From Aldrovandia affinis (taxonomy: Eukaryota; Chordata; Actinopteri; Notacanthiformes; Halosauridae), in the NCBI GenBank assembly GCA_029706075.1, contig JAINUG010000137.1, positions 2,592,501-2,656,500 on the forward strand: DNA of 64,000 bases, in the 5' to 3' direction. Made by a program: the position numbers and the translations under genes. A model generated the notes under the pieces. That model saw only the letters and a list, made by a program, of their open reading frames with translations, was not told where the DNA came from and did no database searches. Below, in pieces: positions 10,998 through 23,969 of this stretch (position 1 is the first letter of the stretch; each line of letters starts with the position of its first letter).

Positions 10998-11389
10998 TAT
11001 CTCCATTGAAAGTTAAGGGCAAAGCACACAGTGCTACAAAGAGCCTTAAACTACCAGACCACACGTGAAAGCCGACAGCCATTCGCTTCGGGAGAGAAAG
11101 GTCAGGTCACGGTGGTCACTCTCACCGAAGCTACCGTGGCCTGGGTAAAGCCGCCATGAAATCCGCATTGTTAGCGGAGGACAGAAGCCTAATCAAAGTG
11201 ACACACATGGTTAACAATACGGCAACATGAGCCCAGGGTAAATAATCTAATCACACGGGACTTTAACACAGGGTCACTCCCATCGTCTATACAAACCAGG
11301 AAGGATATTTGGCCACATGGATGGGTGGTGGGTGTTTTGTGTGTGTTTACGAGAGACTGAAAAGTCCACTCAAATTGAACATGACTTCA

Positions 11390-11580
11390 TGTGATTATTT
11401 ATCCATTCAAGAGCCTCTCTTATCTTGTGTAGTTTACATTAACGTGTTATCCATTTGGACAGCTGTATGTATTCAGGAGCCACTCAGCTCAAGTGTCCCG
11501 CTCAAGGGTTCAACAGCTGTTCTCCAGCTGGGATTTGAACACGCCACATACTGGTTTCAGCGTTCTAGCAACAACAAGCA
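11390..11580 (-). repeat. Diverged SINE, probably family A
   Basis: Degraded matches to the family A body in minus orientation: TCCATTTGGACAGCTGTATG, CGCTCAAGGGTTCAACAGC and CCAGCTGGGATTTGAAC. The tail motif is nearly lost. It is probably an old insertion. Confidence 0.45.
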
Positions 11581-13404
11581 TGATACACCACACATGCACC
11601 ACACATTTTTCGGCCTACGATTGTAGGATTCTCTCAAAAGTAACTGGACAATTAACCGCTTTACATCCAGCTAGCAAATCAGAGGATGTCAGTAGGTTCA
11701 CATCTGGTGCGTTAAGTTTCCAGAATGTTTATTTCCTATTTAAGTTATTCTAGTGCTCCTGTCACACAGAAACAAAGAATATTCAGTACAGGATACACAG
11801 CAGTTAAAATCACCAATCACCAAAAATCATAAATCTAGATGGACGGTAGACTAAACAAACAGGTGTGACCAGTACAAACTGTGCTATGATATATTGCATA
11901 CCTTTTTGCTTTCATTTTACAGTTGCTACCTTTCTGTACCGCGTGTGTCTCACATACTGCCTGTGCATTCACCATGCCAACAAACACCTCCCCCATCTGT
12001 CCACATCAGTCGAGTCTTTGAACCTCATGGAAAGCCATAAAAACCAATTAAAAGCCTTAAGATGTGGAACAAGATTTGACACCCACATTACATTGCAAGG
12101 TCTGTCATTCGCAGGAGGGTGAAAACTACTCAGATATCCCTGAAGATTCATGCCTGGTCATCACTACTATTATATAGAATAATTACAAAAAGCAAGTGAG
12201 GCCTCCCTCTCGAACTAACAATAAAATATTTGCTCAAACTACACTCCAGTAGGCATATCATTTTTCATAATCACTGCAAAATTATTACCTGTCAAACCTA
12301 AAAAACACATGATCCATGGGAGCTAGAAAAAACCTTTTTCTGCACAGGAAATCGGATCATTTTATCACACTAGCTTCTTTGCTTCCTGTTCCTCAATAAA
12401 ATTGAAATAAGCATGCAGCACGTAGAAGTGTCACTGTAGACAGATAATAACAACAGATTTTTAATTGCCAGAAAGTCCAGCAAATGCAACCAGGCAAGTT
12501 ACATTATCTCTTCACAGGGAGATACAGACGACCCCTTTGTCGTCATAATATAAAAACGAATTCAAGACAAGGTCACAGCCCTCCAGGTTTCATGGGGCCT
12601 AACCAAGACCCAAAAAGCCTAGATTTTGGGAGGTGGCCCACTGTAAGAGAGCCTTTGAAGAAAGCTCAGCTGCATTCTGCAGGTGCTTTAGGAGAGCGCT
12701 GGAACCCGACGTGCAATAACTCATTTATTGTGGGGATTATTTATAATGCTGCGCTGCCTAGCATACACAGGGGCAGCTCATTTTTCGTGCCACGGTGGAC
12801 AAGCACTGGCGAGGGGGAGGGGATTCTGGGATGCGCAGGATGATGAGTGACCTTGTTTAAGTCAGTGGGGTGGCACAGCCAGTCCCCTCCGCTTCCTGAT
12901 CTTTATTTCCCCAGAGTACAAGGGCCAGGATGTGCCCTGGATTCCCACTAACGTGCGATCCAGACACCCCACAGAGACACGGAGGATGAGGGGTGAATCT
13001 GCCTCTGCCTCTGGAGGAGCAGGAAGATGAAGATGATGCTAATGCTCAGAGGTCCGTTCCTGGTACCTTTTACAGTTCTGAGAAGAGAGAGTCCTTCTGA
13101 AATACATCAAATAGTGTAACAGACTTACAAATCATTCAAATATGTAAGAAGTGGAATATTTTCTCCACGTAAACCAAGCTACAGGCCAATCATTCCTCAA
13201 ACTGACGACAGACTCGTAGACCAAGCCCCTTATGAGCACGACTGCACTTTCTACTCACAGTACGTTAGAGTCGTGCACATAACTACATTTTAAAAAGTGT
13301 GTATCTTTATTAGATTTACAATTTATTGAACTCAGCTCTCCCATGCTGTCCATCTCACTTATCCTTTTTCAGTTTAAAGAATATTCAAAGCTTCAAGTCT
13401 TAGG
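11581..13404. other. Unique intronic sequence
   Basis: No gene, RNA or repeat family recognised on either strand. Open frames here (for example 12484-12843) show no domain or codon signature. Confidence 0.5.
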
Positions 13405-13620
13405 CTGGCAGTGTAGTGTAATGGTTAGGGAACTGGGCTTGTAATTCGATTCCCAGGTGGGGCACTGCCGTTGTACCCTTGAGCTAAAGGTACTTCACCT
13501 GAATTGCTTCAGTAAAATATCCAGCTGTATAAATGTATTGTATGTAAAGAAATGTAAAACTGTGTAAGTCGCTCTGGATAAGAGCTTCTGCTAAATGCCT
13601 AAAATGTAAATGTAAATGTA
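13405..13620 (+). repeat. tRNA-derived SINE, family A, B box deleted
   Basis: It starts GGCTGGCAGTGTAGTGTAAT and continues GGTTAGGGAACTGGGCTTG. It then jumps to TAATTCGATTCCCAGG, missing about 17 bases that hold part of the B box in other copies. The body and tail (GTCGCTCTGGATAAGAGC) and a (TAAATG)n-like end are intact. The internal promoter should be impaired. Confidence 0.85.
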
Positions 13621-13730
13621 GGAGAAAAACTGGAAAAAGAAACTTAATGTAAATCCCCAGGATAAAGGTTAGAATAGTTTAATCAGAAGTGTAAATGTGT
13701 CTGAAGGAGATGTAGGTGCTGAAGTGAGAT

Positions 13731-13882
13731 GTGTGCAGTGTGCAGTGTGCTGTGTGCAGTGTGCAGTGTGCAGTGTGCTGTGTGCTGTGTGCTGTGTGCA
13801 GTGTGCAGTGTGCAGTGTGCAGTGTGCTGTGTGCTGTGTGCTGTGTGCAGTGTGCAGTGTGCAGTGTGCAGTGTGCAGTGTG
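13731..13882. repeat. Heptamer minisatellite (GTGCAGT / GTGCTGT)
   Basis: About 22 head-to-tail 7-bp units alternate between GTGCAGT and GTGCTGT in blocks. Long open frames on both strands here are by-products of the repeat. Confidence 0.9.
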
Positions 13883-14068
13883 CGCTGTAATCCAAACCCA
13901 AACGGCAGGACGCGGACGCGTTGGGAAAGGAAACGCGGTGGCTCAGAGGGTCTCTGTGCTGTGCTCGCCCCCAGCCCGTCCCTCAGTGGCAGGTAATGTA
14001 CGACCCGAAAAGGCCAGGTGTGAAAAGCAATTACAGGGCCGCTGGCAGCGTGAGCCTGCTCTGGGTCG

Positions 14069-14100
<32 letters not shown>

Positions 14101-14320
14101 CACATTATTACAGCTCATAAATCTGCGTCTGAGGGGCCACGGCGCCGCTCACGCTCCCCCCGCCCGGCCGTCCCGAGGGGAACACGGGTCAGCGCTGCGT
14201 CTGGAGAGGCATTAGCGCCACTTGTCACGCTCATAACCTCGCGGTGCTGTGAGCCCCGGCCAGGTCGATACCGAGGCGAGATGAGTCGCACGGATGCGCT
14301 TTGCCGATGAACCGACGGTC
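13883..14320. promoter_or_regulatory. CpG-rich intronic block
   Basis: The DNA is markedly richer in CpG than the surrounding intron, especially 13905-13945 and 14135-14320. A (CA)n run (14069-14103) splits it. It could be an intronic CpG island or alternative start region of tmtc2. No exon or start motif supports this further. Confidence 0.35.
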
Positions 14321-14470
14321 AAGTCACTCCTGCTGATGAATCATGATCTTGTGTACCATGGGTGTCGCAACTGGAGGTGGTGTCTCGAGCCAACTCATTC
14401 ACTGGTCTGGAATAACATAACCCAGATTGTGGGAACGTAATCTCAAACTAACACCCCTTTCTGGATGCTC

Positions 14471-14912
<442 letters not shown>

Positions 14913-15281
14913 GCGTCTGGGGTCAACACAATAGAAGCATCATCCAGCATGTCAGCCCTTGTTTATGGACTTCTGGCCAGTGACACACAATAGTGGTTTG
15001 AGACTCATCCAGCAGACATGGACATTCCAAGCAACCAGGGACAGTGGTGAAGACAAAAGGCCTCAGACATAATTATATTACATCCATTTCCACAATACCC
15101 CGTTAAGCACCAAGCCATACAGAGGCTCAATGAATTAAGCCTCCTCTTTCATTCAGTGAGAATGGACTAATAAGAAATCCATAATTAGCACTAAGGCTGT
15201 AACAGATTGTAGATTGTTTATCGAGTATGGTGTCATCAGATGCGGCTAACCCTCCTCTTTAGGAGGAAGGATCCTACCTGT

Positions 15282-15436
15282 GGTTCTGTGTGGCTCAGTA
15301 GGTAGAGCATGGCACTGACAATGCTTAGGTCGTGGGTTCGATTCCCATTGGGACCACATATACTGAAAAAAATGCATTCACTACTGTAAGTTGCTTTGGG
15401 TAAAAGCGTCTGCTAAATGACATATATTATTATTAT
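15282..15436 (+). repeat. tRNA-derived SINE, family B, plus strand
   Basis: Complete copy: GGCTCAGTAGGTAGAGCA (A box), GGGTTCGATTCCC (B box), tail TTGCTTTGGGTAAAAGCGTC and an (ATT)n end. It is flanked by a 7-bp duplication TACCTGT (15275-15281 and 15437-15443). It is the only plus-strand family B copy in the window. Confidence 0.85.
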
Positions 15437-15443
15437 TACCTGT

Positions 15444-17325
15444 CCGATTAATGACCTTTATCTGTCTCATCTGCCATCGACTGAAAAGAAGCAGCTCTAT
15501 CTAAGCTCAAGTACTTCTGAATTACGCACTCTAGTTTATGGTATTCAATAAGGGAAGTTTGTCCTGTCATGACCTTCCAAGCCATGGTGTGATGCCCTGA
15601 CTTAGCTCTGCTCTCCACATTTAAAGATACATTTTCCATTCACAGAGATATGCACTTATTTGGAACGTGAATTTTGGCAAAGCAATCTAAAACAGCAGCA
15701 ACAAATCAATTCATACTTGACAAAATTAACATGAAAAATCCCTTAACTTGGAGATATACACCATGAGAACTGTAGGGTAAAAATACGTTATTAACATGGG
15801 AATGCTCTTTGTTGTGTCTTTTTTCTATAAAACAGAATAAACACCTGACATTACAGTTTTTAAACATGATAAAAACTAACAGATTCAACACAAAACAACA
15901 CTAAGACATGGTACTTGAAAATGATAAGGCTGAGTATCTCAAACCAACACTATCTACAGATAGAACCCGATAATTGTGAGCTCTCAAATTATTGACCACA
16001 TTCCACATAAATATTCCACATTGACATATTGTCAATAGGTTGTCAAAAGGAGTTAGTATGATCCATGATCTCAATATATACAGATTAGCCTTGCAAGATG
16101 GGTGTTTTTTGGATCATTATGGATATAAAAAACTTCAAATACATGCCTATTAAGAGGTTTTTATAGGGACCCATTTAATACGGTAGGAGCAGCTGTACCC
16201 AGGACCCAAATATCCACACTGGACAGCGCTGGGTTCCACCCAGTTTCCCTCTGCCCAGCTGCACGCCATAATCACTTCCCACTCGATCAGATAAGGCCGC
16301 CCCAATTCGCCGTTTGTTGCGAGATAGTCAGGGCCAATGGCGGGGCGGCGAAGGGGAAGACAAACACAGAACCGCTAAGCTGTGGAAGTCTTATTCCAGC
16401 TCAAGGTTTGTTAATCGAGTATAAAATTGGCAAAGGAGGGAAAAACACGAATTACTGGTCGGTCAAGCAAGGCGGAGATACTGAAATACGGGAAGTCTGC
16501 ACTGACTCAAAGAGCCGTCACCCTAATTGGAAGCAGATTACCACATTTTCATATTAACAACCATCAAATCCCATAATATTTCTTGGGTTTTTTTTATTGT
16601 TAAAAAAGATGCTCATCAATTTGCCTTGTGGTCAGACGATGAACACATGAACACACAAACACGAACGTGGAATGAGGGCAAGCAACCTCTGAGCAGTATC
16701 CCTTAAAAACAAGCCTCCTCAGAGTTGTTCATTAAAACTAACAAAAACCAAAAGCTTCGCTGCTGTTCTTGCCTGACTATGGAGAGCCCCACAACCTTGT
16801 AAAGCGCACCCAAATCCCTAACACGGGCCTTCATTCCACATGGTGTCGATTAGCATTTTTGGGAAAGGGCTTATTTATTCGATTGAACTTATACAGTCCC
16901 GAATCACCGAAAACCACACAGCTCATTTTAACGGCTTGTGTTTCACAGTTTACGTTTGATATGCAAAATACCGCAATTTAGAGACTTGGTGCTCAAAAGC
17001 CACCGATCCTCCTTAATGTTGAAGACGGTGAAATTTCACTCAGTGTTTCCTCTTCTCCTTAATGCAGTGACACATTTGTTTTTCTCCTACGAAGGAGCCA
17101 GGTTTCAGCAGCCACAGGAAGTCAGCATGTTCTTTGATGTCCCTGGGATATATGTTTCCTGATTAACAACAGTGAAACAGGGTAGCCCAGGCCAGCAATG
17201 TACTATGGGCATTCTGTAAAAACACAAAATGAATTACCTTTTTGGTCCTCGTCACCCCATTCTCATTTCTACATTAGCATAATAGTAATGTCTTGCAGTT
17301 TGTTTTGCAGTCTCTCTCTTTGTTT
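15444..17325. other. Unique intronic sequence
   Basis: AT-rich DNA without recognised genes. A segment at about 15945-15990 resembles 24003-24050 (see findings), suggesting an old unnamed repeat. Confidence 0.5.
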
Positions 17326-17695
17326 AAAAAAAAAAAAAAAAAAAAAATATATACATTTTTGTTTCTGATTTTATCCCATTTTCCTCCCAATTTAGTAGCC
17401 AATTACACCTGCAATTTTTCCTGTCAATCCCCCCCTCGTAATGTGAGTTCGCTGCCGTAGCCCTGTAACCGGCAGTGACAAAGGTGATGCACTGTCTCCT
17501 CCGATACGGCACTCGCCAGGCCGTCGACCGTAACTCCGGTACTCCAGAGCCACTCCTATACATAGCGAACGTCTTGTCGGCTTCCCTCCCCCCTCCCTGG
17601 GGCGGACAGCCAATTGCCGCTCCCGGTGGCACTCCTGGTCAGAGCCGACTCTGGCGCGGCCGGTGGAATCGAACCCTGGTTGCAGTGGTCGAACG
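17326..17695 (-). repeat. tRNA-derived SINE, family D
   Basis: Minus strand: truncated head (CAACCAGGGTTCGATTCCAC), body with GGGAAGCCGACAAGACGTTC, tail ATTGGCTACTAAATTGGGAG, then AGGAAAATGGGATAAAATC and a long A run (plus-strand positions 17325-17347, where it reads as A because of a mixed A/T end). Flanking duplication is not clear. Confidence 0.8.
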
Positions 17696-17699
17696 TACC

Positions 17700-20600
17700 C
17701 TCCTTGTTTTAATCCTTTTCATTTAAACAAAATTAAAGTGGTCAATGGTGTATTAATCAGTGGCTGATAATCAGAGGCTGAAATTTTACCCTTAAACCAA
17801 CGACTGGTCTCAATCTGTTCTCATTTATTTTGCTCAATTAACAAGCGTGACAATTAATTGAATAACCTGTTGGCGAGTGATCACAAAACTTCCTCTTAAC
17901 TGTCTCACATTGTAGCTCTCTCTTTCTTCACATCACATAGTAATGAGGAATGTAAATGACAATAAGTGGTTTGACTGACTAAAAATCAACGGAATCATTT
18001 CAAAAGCCACACTTGAATCCCTCCATTAATTGCGAAGTGTACTAGCTTTGAGGATTGCACAATAAAGCAGAGAAAACAAAGCTTTTTCATGAGCATTAAA
18101 CTGCCTGATCTGCACAGATCAGATTAGCGAATATTTATGTTGATACTAAGTCAATATTGAATTCGGGCACGGACAACAAAGAGTACATTTACCTACAAGT
18201 CCAGATAATTTGTAGATGTAAGAAAATACAACACAGTTTTGTAATGTAAAGAAAAATGACAACATTAAATTGGGAAGCTATACCTACTGGTATTGATTAT
18301 TCAGCAAATGGGGGGGGGTCTTGAGGGGTCATTACAAACACCATCAGTACATCATGTACTTCAAGAAGTCCAGGGGTTTCTGGGTAATCGGCTGTGCTGT
18401 GTCAGTAGTTTTGTGCTGTGCGGGCCAGCGTTCCAAAGTCACTAGTCGTAAGACAGTAGGGGAAGGGTTGGGGCTTACCCAGAGGGAAACAGAGTTTATT
18501 TAATGCACGTCTCTGGGGAAATTCCAGTATGATACACATACAAAATTTACATTTTTTGTATTACTTGGCAAAGATAAATAAAATACAATAAAATATTTCT
18601 GAATGTAAATGTCACCAGGACTCTGTAAACGTCTCCCAATCTGATGAGAGAACTGCCAAGTGTGCAAAACCGTGGAGGTTATAGTCCACAGCTAGGAGTA
18701 AGTGGTGTACTGTATGAATTTAACAGCACTGGCAGCGGAGCTGACTGCAGTACAGGGGAACACATTAAACAACTTAACTTTAATGGAAGAAAGAGAAGCA
18801 TCAAAATTAGCTTTTCATATACATAATCTATTTATGGGCACAATATAATCCATAATAACTAAGGCCTAAGGGCAACTATGGAAACTATGGGCTTTATAAA
18901 TCATAGCAAAACAGGAGACATGCCTTTTTAAATGTCCTGACAGCAAAGGGCTTTTGAGCTCATTTTGTTCTGCACAAGGCAATAAATACATCAGCAGATA
19001 TGCTAAATAAAAAGTTGGCACCGCTTTTCATCTACAAACTATTTCATTCATGAAGTAGAATTTCCCGATGTACAGTTTTTTTGTGTTCTGCTTCGCATTG
19101 TAGGTACTGTTGAGTCTGGTCATTCCCTGCACGGTTGCAACAAAGACATGGTCCAATACATTTCATTTCCATATGATTTATACATCATTTTGTGTTATAT
19201 TTTTACCTCGACTCAAAACTGTCCAATGAAAAGATCAATAAGGCCACTGAAAAATGCGTTTACACTCCTTCTCTGGTACCAGTGGTGATGACAGAGCAGT
19301 ATTAGCAGTAGTAATAGAAGTGGTTGTAGAAAAGCAGTAGTAGCAGCAGAAATTGTTGTAGTGATAGTATTGGCAGTATTAGCAGTGACAGTAGTACCAG
19401 TAGTACCAGTAAACGTAGAAGTAGTAGAATTTTAAAAGGAAGAATTGAGCCACCAACACTTATTTTTGCTACTTTCTTTTTTCCTTTTATTGTCAAAAAT
19501 CACCTCAAATAAAACCCGCTTAGCACTCAACAAGCCATTAGAGAAACTCCTCTCACCCTCACACCTCACATCATACAGGGTACAGGTGAAGCTGGCTGTG
19601 ATGAAACCAGCATGAGCACCCTCATACCGATGTGATGAAACAACACGCTTCTCCTGACCTCCGATGTGTCAGAGGTCACCTCAATCGTTAGGCAAAGAAA
19701 AACATCCCTCGCGGACACACAGACCGAGGTTAGAGACACAGATGAAAACCGAGAACATCAATGAGCTCTCAAAGGCCCAACAGTCACGTATCCATCAAAG
19801 CCAGCAGCTGGTTAATCCGTCACTGCCATCTATAAAACATACGCTACACCAGTTCTGCTCTCATTTCTCTGAGTCAGTGTGGCTCTGTGTCAAGAATGTA
19901 CAAAGTAATTTCTCTTAAAAGGTCAAACAGCATAATTACCAAGATTTCGGTGGCAGATTAAATATGCAGGAACAGACACAATTTGCACACTAGCTGGAGA
20001 GGGTACAGCTACGAGCAAAGTCATGTAATCCTAGGAGAACATCCGGGGGAACGTTAATGGTATAAAATGCGAAACCTTCTAATAATTAAGAATAACCATA
20101 TTATAAATTACTGAGTTTCTCCAAACAAAAAAAGCATGTCTTAAAGCATTTCATCTTACCACAGTATTCGATTTTATCCTCGATAGCAACAAACTACGCA
20201 AGTGGCTTCGAAGGCATAAAGACGTCACAGTGCAATGTAACTCCCACTTCTTCCTAGGATCAATCTTTCTGATAAAAAGACAATGATCTGGGTCCGATTG
20301 TTTCGCTTTAGAATTTATGGCCTAAACTCCGGTGGTTTCTGCAGGACAGAAAAATCTGGGCCCGGCTCTTGAGACATGAGACTTTTATTAGCATGCACTA
20401 AAGGACCATAGGGAAGGCTAATGGCCTGCTAATCATGGAGGACACTGGGAGAGCCTTTAGCTGCCTTCCTGCTGCCCCCACCCACACACACATAGACACA
20501 CACTCCCCTGCCATGTCCCAGTCTGCATAAGGACTGCAGAGTGAATCCTTTCTGCCGGAGCAGAGGAGGATTTATGGGCCAATGCAGAGCACTATTAAAA

Positions 20601-23226
20601 GGTTAGGTACAGGAGGGAACCTGCGATTAAACTCTGTTGTGGTAATGGGATTCTCTTTATCCAGTGATAGCCATCTAGAATGTTACCAGAAGATACTCTG
20701 GTCTTCAAATAAACACTGTCAATATTACAAAAGTAAAGTTTTTTTGGTTTCACATGCGATGGACATATATTATTATAACAATAATAATGATTATTATTAA
20801 TAACAGTATATGGACAACTGGATAACTCAATTACAAGAAACATTGATTTAGTTGTCAACAAACTAATGGTCCACATTTCTTCCATTACAATACCGATATC
20901 CAAAAGTTACAGCTCGCTCTTTGCTCCATTATGAGCTCTGTAATGCAATCAAATGCATCAAAGACTTTCCAATGTGATTTTGCAACTACAGTTGGAAACG
21001 AGATCTAAAATGGGTGTTGTGTTTTATGCCTCCGAAAACACTAAGGCATAATGCCCTACTAAGGCATTGTTGACATTGCAGCATTATTACAATGTTATAA
21101 GAACATTGTGAGAAAGTTGTGTCAACATTGTGTTCACCTGTTAATAAAAGTTATAAAAGACAGGACTGGGAGTCTTGAGGACTGTTGAGTGTCAAAGTCG
21201 TCGGACAGGAATCTAGCAGTGGGAAGGCTTCATGTTTACTTTCTGGGTTAAGGCAGAAGCAAGCTCGTAAAAATAAACCACCACAGTTGCATTTAAACTG
21301 CTGGTGAGGGAACAGGAATCTTACCCAAACCACAAAGAACAACACCTATCACATGAAGGAGAATTCTGGTGGCTGGCCATAAAAAGGGTTTTCTTTGCTT
21401 CTTTGTTCTTTCTCAACCCCCCATATTTTCATCAGTCAAAGGAGTTCAAAGCAGAGCTTTATTTAATTTGTCTTGGAATGAGTGGTGGTTGAAAGGACCA
21501 GTCTTGGGGAACGGTGATCAAAGAGTGTCGTTTAACAGCTACAATCGCGGACCCAACGCAGCACACAAACAAGCGCTCAGACTGGCACGTGGTGCGCCCA
21601 ACGTTTCATAATCAGGAAGCATAAATCGCCTTCGCTTGCCTCTCCAGCCATGTAATCACACGACCTGCTCTGAGTTATTGCAGTTGGGGGATCAGCGAAA
21701 GCAGCCAAGGGTAATAATTCATTCTGCCGTCTTTTCTTCTCCCAGTTCATCAGCAGGTGGAATTCCGTGAGTTCTGAAATACGATTGGCTACAGAAACGG
21801 GCATGATTCTACCCCGTCTAGCGCACATAAACGGGCGAATCCTGATGTGAAGAACAAGGCTGCTTTTCATGATAATGCTACAAGAAAACTTTAATCAAGA
21901 CAGATCAGGTGCGCTGCACAAGAAGTCTGGAATCACGGGCCCAGAACAGAACAAAGCTCATCACTGGATTTCCCCCATTTTGTGAAAGAAATGGGAAAGG
22001 GGAAACACTCCAAGAACGAATGGCCGAAACTGACCGAAACCTTGTTTCAAATCTGTTTGAAAAAATATTTAAAAACCAGCTATGAGATTGCAATGCCAGG
22101 CTCAATTAGCCTTCCTCAGAGTGTGACTCCAGTATACTTGTATAGTACAGTTTTAATTATTCTGTAATTGTGCACAAAGATAGTTAGCAAAGTTATGAGT
22201 TGTCACATTTATAATTTAACCACTTATAAAAAACTAAAAACTCACAGACACACTCTTATCTGTAAGAACATACATGTATTATTTACCAGCAGTGAGCAGT
22301 CCGTATGATCAGGGCAAGGCAAGGGGACCTCAGGGAAGTTTTTTAAATACCTGCTTAACTCCAGCATGACTACTTCCTAAAAGAAAAACATATATAGTCC
22401 TTCTCCTCTGGGCCAAATTAGCCACAAGGAAGATTCTAGCATGCTTAATGCGAAAGCATTTATTATCAATAATCAAAGACAAATTTAAGGGCGTCATCTT
22501 CTAATGTTTTGGTTTCAATTCTGTCAACTAAAGGGATATTGTTCAAGTCTGAACGAGAGATTAAATGCTTTCTGCTTTGCTGTTAGTTTCAATAAGCACT
22601 TGACTTTCTACCGTATTCCCTTTTAAGTATTAAGTAAAAACATTGTTTTTCCTCTTCTGTCGCACAGAGAAAAACCCCTCCTCATCCGAGGCCTCATAGC
22701 AGACAAGCATCAGTATTTAGCTATTTCAGCTATTAAGCCTTCGGCCAACATCGCTCTCCGCAGTAATTCAGAGGTCAATCAACCCAAATTACCATCATGA
22801 CGTCAAGCTGCAGAAATGCTCTAAACGCACAATGTCACTGAGATGCTGTCCGTCTGTGCAGGGTCACTGGAGAGAGAGCGGGCAGGAGAAGCAAGCGGAG
22901 AGTGGACACAAACCACACTGCTGCTTCTGGCCCTCTGTCAGGGTTAGTGTCTCTCCAGGTCAATAAGCACTTGCCATTGCAGAAAGGGAGAGGAATGTGA
23001 GTATATCAAACTCAAGAGCCTCAAATTATAGGCTTTCTATCTGACATTTTTTTGTGAAGAATTAGTTATAAACATGGGGATGTGATTTGTTGTGTCATTT
23101 TGTATTACAATAGATGAAATGGCCTGAAATGACTTGCATGTTGAAGGGAAGTAATTTCAGTTGTTGCTGAATTACACATGTTGCTGACATGATGATTTTG
23201 ATGCAATAAAACACAGTTTTGGTATT
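17700..23226. other. Unique intronic sequence
   Basis: Over 5 kb of AT-rich DNA with no recognised gene or transposon. Minor low-complexity parts are a G run at 18309-18317 and an imperfect AGT/AGC-rich stretch at 19296-19430. Around 21060-21130 a few ACATTGT-type words recur. Confidence 0.5.
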
Positions 23227-23968
23227 GGGATGTTAATGATTAATCAATGACTGAGTAATCGCTGTTAAGAATTTGATTGATCAAGTGTATCAAATTAACG
23301 ATTATGCATCACAGCACAGCGGAGTTATCCAATAGTACAAACTCTAGTGAGTATAATAATATTGCTTTGAAACAACAGTTAAAACTTTGTTGATTTTATC
23401 AAATATATCTAGCAATATTTCACAAAATAAACTATTTACAATGATAAAACATTTTTGTTATATTTTGTATAGCCTATCGTTACCTCAGCCATCAACATCG
23501 TGGTCTGAGTTTTTGGTGAAATCTTTGTTTTTTGGCACAACAGTATGTTATGCGGGACATCGGTTCTGTCAGAACGGGTGTTCTCAGCGGCTGGTCTTAC
23601 TGTAAACAGGCTGCGCACACGGCTCACCCCTGAACACGTGGATATGCTTATATTCTTAAATAAAAACCAGTAAGGGTTTTTGACGTAGAGTTAGGACGTA
23701 GGCTCTTTTTTCCCCCAAGTTGCTAAGCCTCTGCTGTCAGACAGCCCTTTTCATTTCAAAAGGAATATTGTTTTCATTGTTAGGCCTACTGAATGGTTTC
23801 ATTTCCTTCATAATTCTTGTTGTTTTATGTTGTTAAAATAGGCCCGTGTCTCAAAAGTTTGAATAAAGCATTTTGTATTCTCTGTCATACGCTACATGAT
23901 TAATCGATTAATTGTTTGTTAATGTGGGCGATGATCAATCAAGGAAATTTCTTAAAATTAGCATCCCT
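23227..23968 (+). mobile_element. hAT transposon relic with transposase C-terminus
   Basis: The plus strand encodes SERVFSAAGLTVNRLRTRL then TPEHVDMLIFLNKNQ and a stop (about 23560-23665). This is the conserved hAT dimerisation end, close to ZBED-type transposases. The element appears to run from GGGATGTTAAT (23227) to the inverse ATTAGCATCCC (ends 23968), with further shared ATTAATCGATTAATT-like sequence inside each end. Flanks share only TGGTA, so the target duplication has decayed. Most of the transposase is missing and upstream frames are shifted: an internally deleted, old copy. Confidence 0.8.
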
Positions 23969-23969
23969 A

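Noticed and set aside
13669-14120. Repetitive open frames over the heptamer array
   Set aside because: A 7-bp repeat cycles through all frames without stops; no independent coding evidence.
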